A stretch of 64,000 nt of DNA from Chrysomallon squamiferum (taxonomy: Eukaryota; Mollusca; Gastropoda; Neomphalida; Peltospiridae), in contig CM022672.1 in NCBI GenBank assembly GCA_012295275.1, positions 10,390,404 to 10,454,403 of the forward strand, written 5' to 3'. Positions 24,849 to 37,505 of this stretch are shown here, one piece after another; position 1 is the first letter of the stretch; every line of letters begins with the position of its first letter. Both the position numbers and the translations under genes were made by a program. The notes beneath the pieces are model-generated. The model did not search any database. It was not told where the DNA came from and worked only from the letters and a program-made list of their open reading frames with translations.

Positions 24849-24888
<40 letters not shown>
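24711..24888 (+). mobile_element. tRNA-derived SINE-like element (plus copy) with (CA)n tail
   Basis: Begins AAGGTTGTCTTGATGGCC (A-box-like TGGCCTAGCAG at 24724-24734), then GTGGGTGAATGGATGCC and ATATGTTCAAGTCTTG (B-box-like), GTAATTGGACTTTGTCC, and ends in a (CA)n run at 24850-24888. It matches the minus copy at 21890-22099 block by block. Its 3' microsatellite is a common SINE feature. Confidence 0.65.
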
Positions 24889-24890
<2 letters not shown>

Positions 24891-25617
24891 TGTATTGGAA
24901 CATACACACCTATGTTTTCCAAAGTGGGGCAAATGACTGCTTCCTGAACTTTCACCTGTTGTTAAACTCTGTTTTGTTTTACAACAAACATATCATAAAT
25001 TTGAAATGAAAGTTCATTCTTCTGTCTTTTTTTCTGTCAATCTGAGGTGTGCCAGTGTTTCAAAAAGTGGATAAAAATGAGTATTTATCTAGCACTCTCT
25101 CAGCCATTACTAACATAACATACACACATATTTATTATAACAAACCTATTCAACACTCATTTATCAACTGAAAGAATCACTTTAACTCGTCCACATTCTG
25201 AGATTTCTTGATGAAGTCCACTTTTTCCTTAATGATCCCTGACAACATATCTGACGTTTCCAAACAGTTAATTGAAGGGTTTTATTGTTCTTGTTTTTTA
25301 AACGTGCTATAGTATTGCTCTTAAACAGTGCATGCTTCACTGAGTAGTACTGAAAATATCACCTCCAGAGAATCGGATATATTGTTGTATTTTATTCACC
25401 TTGGATACATTTTGTTTTTCAACGTGTGTGTAATTAATTTAGCAGGGATCAGGCAGTAGTTCACTAATAAAACATAATGAGACACAAACTCCTTGACAAT
25501 TCGTTCTTTTATTTCATTTTTTTTTTCTTGTTCCACCTGTATCCTGTAACTAATTTGTTAAAGATGACAATATGTGTAAGAAGAGTATACAAAAAAATTC
25601 CTTGCCAAAAAAAAGAG

Positions 25618-25618
<1 letters not shown>

Positions 25619-25657
<39 letters not shown>
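25619..25657. repeat. (GT)n microsatellite
   Basis: A pure GT run of about 19 units. An (AAAT)n run lies at about 25860-25889 and a 24-base poly-A at 26239-26262. The DNA between 25660 and 28500 shows no gene; 27290-27625 is loosely GTAT/CATG-rich. Confidence 0.95.
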
Positions 25658-25660
<3 letters not shown>

Positions 25661-28600
25661 ATCATTAATAAAGTCACATTTATCATATTGTCTGTATTTC
25701 TGTTTCAGGCTGTATAATCCAAGTATTTTCGTTTTACTAAATATTTCATTCAACCTTTCAGTCATTATGTTTTACTAAAATGGATTGCATTGTTCTGTAT
25801 AATCGATTACCTTGCATCTCTATTTGAATATTGATCATGTTTGATCTTCATTTTGAACATAATAATAAATAAATAAATAAATAAATAACATTGACATTTT
25901 GAATTTATTTTCAATATCTGAGAACTTCTAAACCAACTTTAACTCAGGAGAAAAATAAACCTTTGTTTATAATCCATCATATTTATCTAAACACTCATTA
26001 ACTCATTATACATGGACTTGATAATGTTTTCCTATTTTTTTCAAATTCTGAGCCGCTGTTCTTTATAAGAAATCGAACTGAATCCTGTGTTCAGGAATAA
26101 CCACATATACCACAAGGTTGATTAAGGCCTTTATCCCCTTCACCTGGCCTTATTACTTGTCAGATAAGTTGTCTGACTGAACTGTATACTGAAAATTATC
26201 TACCTTAGTAATAAGAACATGGCGATTAGTGTAGCTCCAAAAAAAAAAAAAAAAAAAAAAAAGATGGGGTATAGAATTAAGGTATAACTGATTACAGGAT
26301 CATCCCTCAACAGAACATCAAATTGGCTATTTTCTAATCTAGATAATGTCAAATATGAGCTTCATCAACAAACAGGCACATCAAGATGCATGTAAGAGAT
26401 TTTTTATTGCCTGCTATATAGATTTTTCTTATTATCTTTGTGGTTCATCACATGTATAATGTCATAAAACTGCACATTAGATATGTGCTAAATATATTGT
26501 TAAATAAAACATTTTTTTCCACAATTTGTTTCTGGTTAAATGAAGATAAATCAATGAAGGAACATTTGTTAAACAGTCCTTTGTCATGTATTTGTTAATA
26601 ATTTAAATAAGAGACCAGGTTTTGAATATTTGATTTTTGAATGGTATGAGAGAAGAAGCCTATTTTTTTGCTTAATTTTGTTAATTAGCAGCAGTGTATG
26701 TTTGTTTATATGTCTAGACCAACAGACAGAAAAGCAGGTAGCATTCAATTATTGAATCAATTAGTGTACAGGGTGGAATTGGAAATATCCTTAAGCTTAC
26801 ATTGAAGAGGATTGTTCCTTTGACTTTTCATGCCTCAGGCAATCACTATACCACCGAGTTCAAGCCTTAACCTTCTAGTTACAATACTTTGAATATTTAA
26901 AGACAGCTTAAGCTACAGCTTCACTGATTTGTTTACAATATTTTGTATGTTTAAAGATATCTTGAGCTATAGCCTTATTGTTTGCAGTATTTTGTATATT
27001 TAAAGATATCTTGAACTATTGCTTTATTGTTTCTATTAAATTATTTTCTAATTTTAAAGATATCGTGACCTATTGCTTTATTGTTTTTCTGATAATGTTG
27101 GGGGTATTTAGAGATATCACACTTTCTGTATTATTAATCAACTGAGAATGACCTCTCAACTGAGAATGACTTTGTCAGTCAGTTTTTGTAGAGTTTTTAC
27201 ATCCCGTATTACTTTGCTCCAGTCTGGTTTGGTGCTGCGTAACTACATAGCTCAGTATTATCAATTATCCATTAGTATCATGAGCAGAAAAAGAGGTGTG
27301 CATATGTGTTTACTTATGTACATGCATGCACATGTAATTCTTTACATGTGTATGTAATTTTATTATTAGGTAAATGTGAGAATATTTTCACACTTTTTTA
27401 TGTTAAAATACATAATTAAAAATGTGTATGTATGTAATGTTAATCTTGCATAAGTATGTGTCTATATTTTTATTTACGTATATATAAATAAGAATAGATA
27501 TTTGTATATGTGTCATTATATGTATTGTTTGCATGCGTGTTTGTGTACATGTGTGCATGCATGCATGCATGGTGTGTGTGTATGTGTATGTGTATGTGTG
27601 TGTGTGTTTGTATGTGTGTGTGGCCAGATATCATTAACAGTATCTTGCTAGTTAAATCCAGTTATGTGATGATCTGCATTAAATGTTAATCAGTGTTGTA
27701 AATTATTAATTATTTATATTAACAGCAGATGTCTGTGAAAGTAATATATCATATATTGCTATGAGTAAAGAAAAAGGCCCATTGTCTTTACATGTATATC
27801 ACAACTTGCCAAACTACCAGTCTCTGCATCCAATAAAATGGTGGTTATATCATACCAATAGTGTATGCTAAGTTTATCAAAAATCACAGTATGAGATATT
27901 CTACACACATAAAGATGTATTATACTTGTTACTTCGTTGATGACTGGAAAAGAATGACTTCAGATGATTTCCTTTCAAAAACTGTTATTATAAAACTATG
28001 AGTTGTCATCAGAAATTTTCATTCATCCATGAAACATGGCTATGGTCAATGTCAGAATGTTCTTCTTAGGTCATCATGGTTTCAGTGATTCAGTTGTATT
28101 GCAGTTTCTACCTGACCATTTACTTTCTCATGTATGCCATGAGTCCTCTGTCAAAGGTCATCGTATGTGATTTCCTGCTTTTGTATAAAATCATTTCAAA
28201 AAAATAATTCCTGTTTCATACTGTTTCATATTAAAAATAAATATAATATGCAGAAAAACAGTCTGATCTAAAATTAATTACAATGTATGATATTAAATTG
28301 TTTGAACAAAAAAAAAAAAGGTCGCTCATCATTAATGGCAAGAGAGTTTTCTTTGTTGCTTGAGTTTACTGAACTGTTAATCACAGAATATTTACTTTAA
28401 GTTTAACTTGAGTGTGTTTTTTGTTTGTCAGCTGTAACATCAGTTATAGTAATTATCTTTTCATCACATGGTTATGTTTTTGATTAGTTAATTTCACTCT
28501 CATAGAGGCACAACTATTATACACAGATACGTTCACCTGTATATGTTTTGTTTGTTTAGGATAATAATATTAAAAATAAAAAGTTTATAAAATATTCCGT

Positions 28601-28726
28601 GTTTGTATATCAGTAAGGATATTTCTGGTATCATCACCCCATACTTGTTGTTGTCTGTTAAAGTAAATATAGAATTGATGTTTGCTGCAGAGATATGAGT
28701 TATAATAAATATTCTGAAGCAGAAGT

Positions 28727-28759
28727 ATTTTATATATATATATATATATAAGAACACAT

Positions 28760-28800
<41 letters not shown>
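28727..28800. repeat. (TA)n plus (CA)n microsatellite
   Basis: A TA run followed by a CA run of about 20 units; overlapping frames are translations of it. Confidence 0.95.
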
Positions 28801-28803
<3 letters not shown>

Positions 28804-28996
28804 GTATCTATGTAATATATAACACACACACATTTGTATATACATATATATTTATAAAACATATGATTAAATTATTAATATTTTTAAATCTGATAGTAAT
28901 ACAGTCATTTTCTTTGGAAAATATCTTTATTGGTTTTAATAATGCTTATAACACACACACACATTATTAATGTTGTTGCTGATATTATCATCGTTA

Positions 28997-29000
28997 TTAC

Positions 29001-29045
<45 letters not shown>
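28997..29045. repeat. (TTA)n microsatellite just upstream of ratchet point 2
   Basis: A TTA run of about 16 units ending about 80 bp before the composite splice site at 29127. Confidence 0.95.
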
Positions 29046-29049
<4 letters not shown>

Positions 29050-29095
29050 CTTGCTTTCATTAGTTTTATTTGTTATTATCAATAATTATTTTTAA

Positions 29096-29133
29096 TCTAA
29101 TGTATGTATGTTTTTGTATATTTTCAGGTAAGT
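29096..29133 (+). promoter_or_regulatory. Candidate recursive-splicing (ratchet) point 2
   Basis: TCTAATG (29096-29102) is a good branch-point candidate. It is followed by TATGTTTTTGTATATTTTCAG with the AG at 29126-29127 and immediately GTAAGT (29128-29133). It has the same architecture and strand as the sites at 18748 and 54403. The pyrimidine tract is T-rich but broken by purines, so it is weaker than the other two. It lies 10.4 kb beyond site 1. Read as an exon after exon 1, the frame reaches TGA about 47 nt later. Confidence 0.55.
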
Positions 29134-29469
29134 GTTCCAAAGTATTGGATGGTTGTTTTCTTGGTAAATGACACAATGTGATTAGAGAGAAGGTTCAAGT
29201 TTTTTTAATACTGATAAGAGGATCGAGGTAAAATAACACATAACACTGGTAAATATCACTGCATGTGATAAGGTTAAGATGGAATACAGAAATATATTAA
29301 ATGACAAAGTGCAAAAAGGTTCGTCATAAACAAGAAAATGATAAAATATTTATGAAAGTGTATTTATCTAAGATGAAAATAACAAGGATCATTTAAAAAA
29401 TAATTATCAATTTTGAATTGTAACTTAGTAGTTTCAATGCTTAGTAGTCTCATTATCACAGTCTTAGTA

Positions 29470-29560
29470 GACTTTTTCCAACTCTGACTAGAGCAGTGAT
29501 TCTCAGCCTTGATGGCAGCACCTCCTTCAGATGCTATAAATATATAAGGGATGATTGTAA
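29470..29560 (+). mobile_element. Possible hAT-type terminus
   Basis: CTAGAGCAGTGATTCTCAGC (29489-29508) resembles hAT transposon ends (CAGTGGTTCTCAA-type). No second terminus was found before the minisatellite at 29590, so this is at best a fragment. Confidence 0.25.
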
Positions 29561-29589
29561 ATGATGTATAATATACATGTCAGACTATC

Positions 29590-31085
29590 TGTCCATCTTC
29601 TCACTGTATAACACAGGTATCCCCTTTCTCACTGTATTATGTAGGTTCCAGATCATTTATCCCCTTTCTCACTGTATTAAATAGGTACCAGATCATTTAT
29701 CTCCCTTTTTACTGTATTCTGTAGGTACCAGACCATTTATATCCCTTCTCATTATATTATGTAGGCACCAGTTCATTTATCCCCATTCTCACCATATTAT
29801 GTAAATACCAGACCATTTATCTCCATCCTCACTGTATAATGTAAATACCAGACCATTTATCTCCATCCTCACTGTATAATGTAAATACCAGTTCATTTAT
29901 CCCCCTTCTCACTGTATTGTGTAAATACCAGACCATTTATCCCCCTACTCACTGTATTGTGTAAATACCAGACCATTTATCTCCCTTCTCACTGTATAAT
30001 GTAAATACCAGACCATTTATCTCCATCCTCACTGTATAATGTAAATACCAGACCATTTATCCCCCTTCTCACTGTATTATGTAAATACCAGACCATTTAT
30101 CCCCTTCTCACTGTATAATGTAAATACCAGACCATTTATCTCCCTTCTTGCTCTATTATGTAATTACCAGTCCATTTATCTCCCTTTTCACTGTATTATG
30201 TAAATACCAGATCATTTTTCCCCTTTCTCACTGTATTAAATACGTACCAGATCATTTATCTCCCTTTTACTGTATTCTGTCCAGTCCATTTATATCCCTT
30301 CTCATTATATTATGTAGGCACCAGATCCCCATTTATCTCCCATTTATCTCCACTGTATTATGTAAATCCATTGATCCCCTTCTCAGATCATTTCATTTAT
30401 CCCCCTTCTCGCTGTATTATGTAAATACCAGTCCATTTATCCCCCTTCTCACTGTATTATGTAAATACCAGACCATTTATCCCCCTTCTCACTGTATAAT
30501 GCAGATACTAGACCATTTATCCCCCTTCTCACTGTATTATGTAAATACCAGATCATTTATCCCCCTTCTTACTGTATTTTATAGGTACCTGACTATTTAT
30601 TCTCATTTTCACTTTATAATGTAAGGACCAGACCATTTATTCTCCTTCTCACTGTATTATGTAAGGACCAGACCATTTATTCCATCCTCCTTCCAGTTCA
30701 TTTATCACTGTATTATGTAAATACCAGACCATTTATTCCATCCTCACTGTATAATGTAAATACCAGACCATTTATCTCCCTTCTCACTGTATAAATGACC
30801 ATTTAAATACCAGACCATTTATCTCCATCCTTTATCTCCATCCTCACTGTATAATGTAAATACCAGACCATTTATCTCCATCCTCACTGTATAATGCAGA
30901 TACTAGACCATTTATCTCCATCCTCACTGTATAATGTAAATACCAGTTCATTTATCCCCCTTCTCACTGTATTATGTAAATACCAGACCATTTATCTCCC
31001 TTCTCACTGTATAATGTAAGAAACCAGACCATTTATCTCCATCCTCACGGTATAATGCAGATACTAGACCATTTATTCCCCTTTT
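29590..31085 (+). repeat. 40-bp minisatellite, about 37 units
   Basis: The unit is ACTGTATAATGTAAATACC followed by AGACCATTTATCTCCATCCTC, with variants (CCCCCTTCTC for the tail, GTAGGTACC in early units). Early units (29590-29790) are more diverged; later ones are near-identical. There are rearranged units at 30260-30410 and 30680-30850. A long plus-strand frame at 30148-30624 exists only because the unit lacks stops in rotating frames, so I do not call it a gene. Confidence 0.97.
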
Positions 31086-31248
31086 TCTGAAACCTGATTT
31101 AGAAGTGTATTTATTTGGTTAAATGCAAATTCATCTTTTGCTCTTGTTTTCTTTAGTTTATATTTAAAATACAATATTAAATAGTTGTCCAAAAAACAAA
31201 CTGGAAAATTTGTAAATGTTTATAACTTCACTACATAATTCAGTATAT

Positions 31249-31968
31249 GGACATAAGTCCTCCAGAACAAAAAGACCCCAGTCCAAAAATGCACAGGTGG
31301 ATAAAAGCAAGGTAGGATCACCTCTCTCCAGTGAAAAATCAAGGAAAGAGAAAAGTTCCCTTAATGAGAAAACAAGATAGGACAAATGATCCTAAATGTA
31401 AAAATAAACTTTTTTAACATAGTTTAATAATTTCGCTTATCAAAATCATGGAATGTATCTATTTAGATATTTGTTAAACTAAATTGTGGGTGCTCAGCTT
31501 CCATAACTGATTAACTTTAAAAGTAATCCACATAATTAGCATAAAAGTGACTTAGCACACCTTAGAAAATACAAAATGTCATGTCTGGAGTTTTTGTCAT
31601 GTTTTGATATTATTTTTGGAAATTATATTCATTTTTCAAAATGGTGAAATTCCCAAAATATGCTACAGTATATTATCTCATTTAATTCCATATGATAGAA
31701 ATCTGCTTTGATAGAAATTGCATCCTTCATTTTAATTGTGATTATTATAACAGTTATTTTATAGTAGTAATTAATTATGCTGATAAAAAAAAAAAATGAT
31801 GATCATGCCATTATTATGCTGATTTTGATAAAGCTATGTCGTAGGTATGCTTTAATAAAGTGATTGTTTGCAAAATCTTCTGTGAGGAGGATCAGTCTTA
31901 CTATATATTTCATTGGACGGCTTTTGTCCACCTGTGCATTTTTGGACTAAGGAGCTTATGTCCTACAT
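31249..31968. mobile_element. Inverted-repeat-bounded element
   Basis: GGACATAAG followed by AGTCCAAAAATGCACAGGTG (31249-31305) recurs in inverted orientation at about 31920-31968. The arms are roughly 45-55 bp with a small indel, about 610 bp apart. There is no coding capacity between them. It is probably a MITE or a fold-back element; I could not fix the exact ends or a target duplication. Confidence 0.45.
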
Positions 31969-31999
31969 TCACATTGTACTTCTGTGACCAGCATAAAAT

Positions 32000-32066
32000 T
32001 TAACCCTCAAAATGATCAGAAAAGGGGAGCTGTGAAAAAGGGTTAAGAAACACTGACCCACAGTGG
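32000..32066 (-). mobile_element. hAT-like terminal sequence on the minus strand
   Basis: The minus strand from about 32062 reads CAGTGTTTCTTAACCC, then TTTTTCACAGCTCCCC. This is the usual look of a hAT transposon end (CAGTGTTTCYYAACC). The partner end was not found. The following 32070-32490 shows nothing recognisable. Confidence 0.4.
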
Positions 32067-32493
32067 TTTTTGTCAAAAGCTGTGGTATACAATTTTCTGT
32101 TTATGGAACAAATAAAAGATCTCATGCTGCTAATGAAGAACCCCTTGAGTGGCAGCAGTGGGTTTCCTCTCTTGTTGCCATGGTCCTTAAGCATGTATAA
32201 GAGTCAGTACAAGTGAGATTATAAATGTGTTATGGGCCAAGTATTTTCACAAAAGATTGGATACTGAATTTTGATAACGTAAAGGTTATGGAATCAAGGT
32301 GATAAGGTATTTGAAATTTAGTTCAAAATATCCACAAAATAATGTTGATATTATAGTAACATGAAGGTAACCAGAAATTATATTATTCTGATTTTGACTG
32401 AATGATAGCATTAGATCTATAAATTTATATAAATGTGTTATTTATTTCTATATTTTCTGAATGCCCCATTGTTTTTGTAAATCTCAAATCTTA

Positions 32494-32513
32494 GTGTGTG
32501 TGTGTGTGTGTGT

Positions 32514-32555
<42 letters not shown>
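32494..32555. repeat. (GT)n/(GA)n microsatellite
   Basis: A GT run passes into a GA run of about 20 units. The region from 32560 to 33750 holds a poly-T run near 33036 and no gene signal. Confidence 0.95.
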
Positions 32556-32557
<2 letters not shown>

Positions 32558-33754
32558 TGCTAATTAATGACAAAAAGCCAGAAGGATAGAACAAATCTTA
32601 AAATGTATTAATAAAAAACTACATATATTTTTCTTTTTTAAAAGCCATATGAACAAAAACAAGAAATAGAGAAAACATAAAAGTATGATGAAACACACAG
32701 CGGCACATATTTTATAGAAGAAAATTAATTACGAACTTTAAGTGCACATAGGCTGTACACTCACATAAGATATTGATTTGTATTATAAAATATTTAGTCA
32801 CACAAAGCAAAACTAATCTGTATGTCTTTATCCATATATTAGAGCAGAACTAATGAAAAATTTAAAAATATATTATAAATAAAAGAGTTAGGAGGAGTGG
32901 GGGGTGAAAGACATTTTCTGAAAAACTTAATAAAGCTTATTTGTGATCTACTTTACCATCGTAACATTCAGATCTACCGAATTGGCACTGTGTGTTTGTT
33001 TTTCCAACTGATGAATTTTTCTTCATAATAAAACTTTTTTTTTTTTTTTTTCTCTACTTTTCCGAATTCCTGATTATAGTAATAAACATTTTAGTTGTAA
33101 TGAATTTAAATATAAAAGTATTTTTAGATTAATTATTTTTGTTTCATTGTCAGTGTATGGGTAACAAAATTTACAATTCAGCAGCAGTCAATTTTTTTCT
33201 TGTCTTGTTGGGATATTTTGGGGATATATTTTTTTGTTTGTTTGCCAGTGTCATTTCAAATGTACCATAGGAGATAAAAGAAGCAGTTTAAATATATTGT
33301 GCATGCTGACAAGTTTTATTTTATTTATTGGTTTTCTTTTGGGGTGGGAGTACTGTCCACATTTTAATTTTAATTAACATCAAAGTTAGAAATAATAAAG
33401 TAATGTTGCCATTTTTTTGAATGATGGGATATCACCACATACTGATTTGACTTTTTCTATTTTTCTATTGTTGTCATACAAAATAAAGCTATCCATCCAC
33501 CAGACAGACATGAGATCTCTGATATCCAGATACATTCATGATCCCAGTTACAAAGAAGTAAAATAGCAGCCATTAAGTATTTTGTAACAATATTATTCTA
33601 TTGTTACATTTTGTTATGGGCTGTGACAAAGCTGAGTTAATGTGTTGCAGAGAATTATGGTTAAACATCAAGTGCTTGTAGTCCTTTTAAGAAAGACATA
33701 TATAAATCTGTGTGTGTGTGTGTGGGGGTGCACATGCATGACTGTGTGTGAGCA

Positions 33755-33890
33755 TACAGTGGACTGTGCAGAAACCAGCATTTGACTAATCTGGATTTCT
33801 GAATAAACCCGCACCATTTCAAAGTCTGGTCCAGCTATTGTTAATCTATTATGAACAAAACCATGTCTAATCCAGATGTTATTTACTTCA
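33755..33890 (+). mobile_element. Copy of the CAGTGGA-ended dispersed element, plus orientation
   Basis: Starts TACAGTGGACTGTGCAG after a TA, then GACTAATCTGGATTTCTG, a GGTCCAGCTATTG segment, GAACAAAACCATG and CTAATCCAGATG. It is collinear with the minus strand of 10025-10155. The ends and TA target resemble pogo/Tigger-type MITEs. Confidence 0.5.
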
Positions 33891-33899
33891 GATTCTGAG

Positions 33900-35100
33900 T
33901 GCAAATTCCTTAAGAAAAGAACAGTTTATATAGTAGTTAGCAATGTCAACAACAGCACACACTTTTACAAGAACAATCACTTCTTACAACAGTTATGGCA
34001 ATTTGCACTTAATTAGACTACTGCAGGAGCTGAAATGAGCTCTTCTTTGAAGACTTGATGCCATTGCTTCTTGTAAGTACTATGTGCAGCTAGATGAACA
34101 AGATTATTATTAGTGTGTATTAATACCCAAGTGAATTAACTCATTCACTTTGGCACTTTTTATGTTGTCTTGCCTTATGGAATTCATATTAATGGCAGAG
34201 CAACCTAAAGATAAAAAAAAAACCCATCGAACTTTCAATGCAATCTAAAGTGAAATTGATAGAATAATTTTCATCAAATCCACTGTGTAAACGGAAATTT
34301 AAAACACAGTGACCATTAAGAGAAAACTACAGTGAAACAAAATAAGTAATGACCAGCAATTTCAAAAATCTGAATGGATTGGCAAAACCTCAATCAGATG
34401 TTTGTACACTGACTGAACTTTCATGCACCGACATTCTTAAAATGACAACACAAATTAAATCTTTTGCTGCTACTACTACTGAAAGCATGGAGGCCATGAC
34501 AGAGTAGTTTGCTTTGGAGCAAAATGTGAAGAAAAAAAACCCCACAGTCATCAGTGACAAATTATTTGATAGATGTAACATTTATAAACAAATATATTCC
34601 AGTTTCATTTTTAATCTTTATGTACCGGCACTCTGTCTAAAATGGTGTATCTTGCTGATGTCAACTAAATCCAGTTTTGACAGTCTTGTGTCGGTGTATG
34701 TGTTACTGTGTGTGTGTGTGTGCATGCAAAAACAAATTCATTTTTTTATTTTTTATTTTATATTTGTTACCAGTAATTATTTAAAATACTTAAAGTGAAA
34801 AGTAATTATTTAAAATTTTAAAGTGAAAAAGCAGGTTATACTATGCTGTTTAAAGGTGTTAGTCCAATATTAATTTTTAATTTGTTTTTCAGTGGCCCCG
34901 GTGTAACTTTAACCACCTTAAAATGCATTCGGATTTCAAACATATCGAGTGAAACTACAATGTAAACAAATAATAATAAAATTTAATTCATTAAGGGCAA
35001 TTGTTGCACTTTCACAATTTCTTCAAACTCAGAATATCCTGAACAAATGTGAAGAACACTTATAAATTCTAATTCTTTCTTGTATTTTTCAAAGTTTTAG
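33900..35100. other. Gene-free intron stretch before the tandem arrays
   Basis: AT-rich DNA with short chance frames, a short GT run near 34710 and no recognisable element. Confidence 0.65.
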
Positions 35101-35297
35101 TGTTTCAGGTATTTAAAAATGCACATCAGATCATCATCATGGAAATGTCAGTTCAAGAGTTCTTGAACAGCACAATTGAATATTGTGGGAGATATTTCAA
35201 AGGAAATCTCCCAGTCCCCTGTTTCCATCAGCAAAAACCTACTTTATATCTGCTGAGTGAACTCTTCACCTTCTTCTTGAACTCATCAGAATGAGCC

Positions 35298-35500
35298 ACT
35301 CACATCGGTTTGGTCAAAATAATTCAACAGTTTCTCTAGATTTTTAATATCAGGGATGTTGTCAGCTAGGAAAGCCATACCATCCTTTACCTGGTCCAGA
35401 GGTAGAAAGGCCACACCATCTATCATCCCTATCAACCTCTTGACTCCCCTTTCAAACAATTATAGGAACCTCAAAACCTTCAGCTAAGTGAACTGTGTAA
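35298..35500 (-). pseudogene. Mutator-like transposase fragment, copy 1
   Basis: The minus strand encodes a segment with GVKRLIGMIDGVAFLPL, VKDGMAFLADNIPD and LEKLLNYFDQT. The arrangement (LPxxxVxxxFxxLxxxxP, then a short gap and LLxYFxxTYxG) matches the region after the catalytic core in Mutator-like elements of the kind linked to FLYWCH zinc fingers in animals. The frame ends in two stops just past the YFDQT block. It is non-functional and is part of the 2-kb repeat unit. The family call is from pattern memory. Confidence 0.5.
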
Positions 35501-37309
35501 TTAACACAACTTTGAAGTTGTTTCTTTACAAATTCTGTGTTTTATGTGTTGTTGTTTTTAATTAACAACAAATTCTGTTATTTTTTATTAATAAAATATT
35601 AAGTAAAAATTTTATTAATAAAAAAACCTAAAGGTGAGCAGTTGTCTTGTTTCTCACTTCATTGGTGAACAGTTGCCCTTGTTTAATGATTCTGAGAAAT
35701 TCCACTCAGTCATAGCTCAGTCAGTTTTCTAGTATCAACATTTACTATGCAATTTTTTTAAGCTTTTAATTTTAGTCTAACTGGTTATGTCAGTATCTCA
35801 TTTTTTAATTTTTGAAAGTGCTTGAAAGAACCTGATGTATTGGAATTATGTAATTATTGTGATACAAATGCACTGTCATTATGATACTGTGTAACTTAAT
35901 ACACTAATGTGCGTGTGTGTAAATGTTTACCTAATGATTCAGTGCCTTTTTCAGCTATAGAAGCTAAATGAAAATATTTTCTCTTCTCTTATTTAGACTG
36001 AATATAGAGGATATGGCTTGCTCTTTTGTCAAAATGATTAAAAAAAAAAAATTAATTATTAAACTGCTGGAATATTTGTCACTGGTTTATTTGATTATTC
36101 GTTCACTGTTATCATTTTCACTGATGTATAAACAATTTATTTTCATGTGTACAAAAAGAAAATAACTTCCTTGTTGAAAATTTAAATAATTGTTGATAGG
36201 AAGATATTTTAATTAAATCTGTTGACAATGAAATATTCAGTTACAGTTACCACTGTTAACCCCTTTAACTCACACCTTGATTTTCATAGATTTCAGGAAA
36301 TCCAGACCAAATCTGGCAAAATCTTAAAATCTCATTACTGGATTATAACATAGCTGTTAAGTGTACTAAAGTTCAGTGTTCTGTAAATTTCATGTTAATG
36401 TTTGTCTGGACTTTTGCATTTTCCAGACTAGTGCTGCCCCCTACTAGTCAAGTGTCAACAACATACACTGTATATGTTATGGATGGAGAAAAGATATTTT
36501 CCCAATCTAGAAATGCATGTCTGTGTTTGAGACCACAATTTTAATTTCTTTTATTTTTTTAAATTAATGTTTCTTTGTTTTTATTTCTTTTATTGGAAGA
36601 AATTCTGAATCTTTCCATTTTGTCTGTATCTAATACCAACCTCTTTGTACCTGTTCAAATATTAGCAAATTTTACTATTAAACTAATTTGGTTGTGTCTT
36701 TCCTTTGTCCTCCGTAGAGTAAGTCATAAAAATATCTTCCATGTCACTGAACCAGGATTTTAAACTAGTGAGAAAATTAAAAAAATTAATAAAAACAACA
36801 GATTACAAATAGCTTCAGTCTGTTTCCGGTCAGTTGAAGAAAAGGTTATTGACTTGTATCTGTCAACAAGTCTTTGTCACAAATAGTATTCTTCACTTCC
36901 ACCCAAATCTGCTAAGCTCAATACAGACTGTTCATCATTTATCCAAATCTTAAAATCTTAAAATTTCAAATACAGTGATGATGTAGTGATGATTTAATTG
37001 CCACCACAATTGCTGATTTGTTTATCACAAAACTTTTATTTTATTTTAGGTTATGGTATGTGTATGTAAATGGTTGGGTAAGAGTGGCAGTCGTAGTTAA
37101 AAAAATTATACAAAAATTAATCCTATATCAGCTGTATTTTAAACAAATTCACATCAGTTCACCATGGAAGTGTCAGTACAAGAGTTCTTGAACAGCACAA
37201 CTGAATATCGTGGGAGATATTTCAAAGGAAATCTCCCAGTCCCCTGTTTCATCAGCAAAAACCTACTTTATATCTGCTGAGTGAACTCTTCACCCTCTTC
37301 CTGAGCTCA

Positions 37310-37505
37310 TCAGAATGTGCCACTCACATAGGTTTGGTCAAAATAATTCAACAGTTTCTCTAGATATTCAATATCAGGGATGTTGTCAGCTAGGAAAGTC
37401 ATACCATCCTTTACCTGGTCCAGAGGTAGAAAGGCCACACCATCTATCATCCCTATCAACCTCTTGACTCCCCTTTCAAACAATTGTAGGAACCTCAAAA
37501 CCTTC
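37310..37505 (-). pseudogene. Mutator-like transposase fragment, copy 2
   Basis: This is the most intact copy, an open 62-codon frame from FERGVKRLIGMIDG to NYFDQTYVSG. It is a segment only, with no catalytic domain, and has the same structure and interpretation as copy 1. Confidence 0.5.

Noticed and set aside
27345-27368. TTTTATTATTAG|GTAAAT as a ratchet point
   Set aside because: TAG acceptor, purine-interrupted tract and weak donor; likely chance.
30148-30624. 158-aa plus-strand frame
   Set aside because: The 40-bp minisatellite rotates frame each unit and happens to lack stops; no start context or splice sites.
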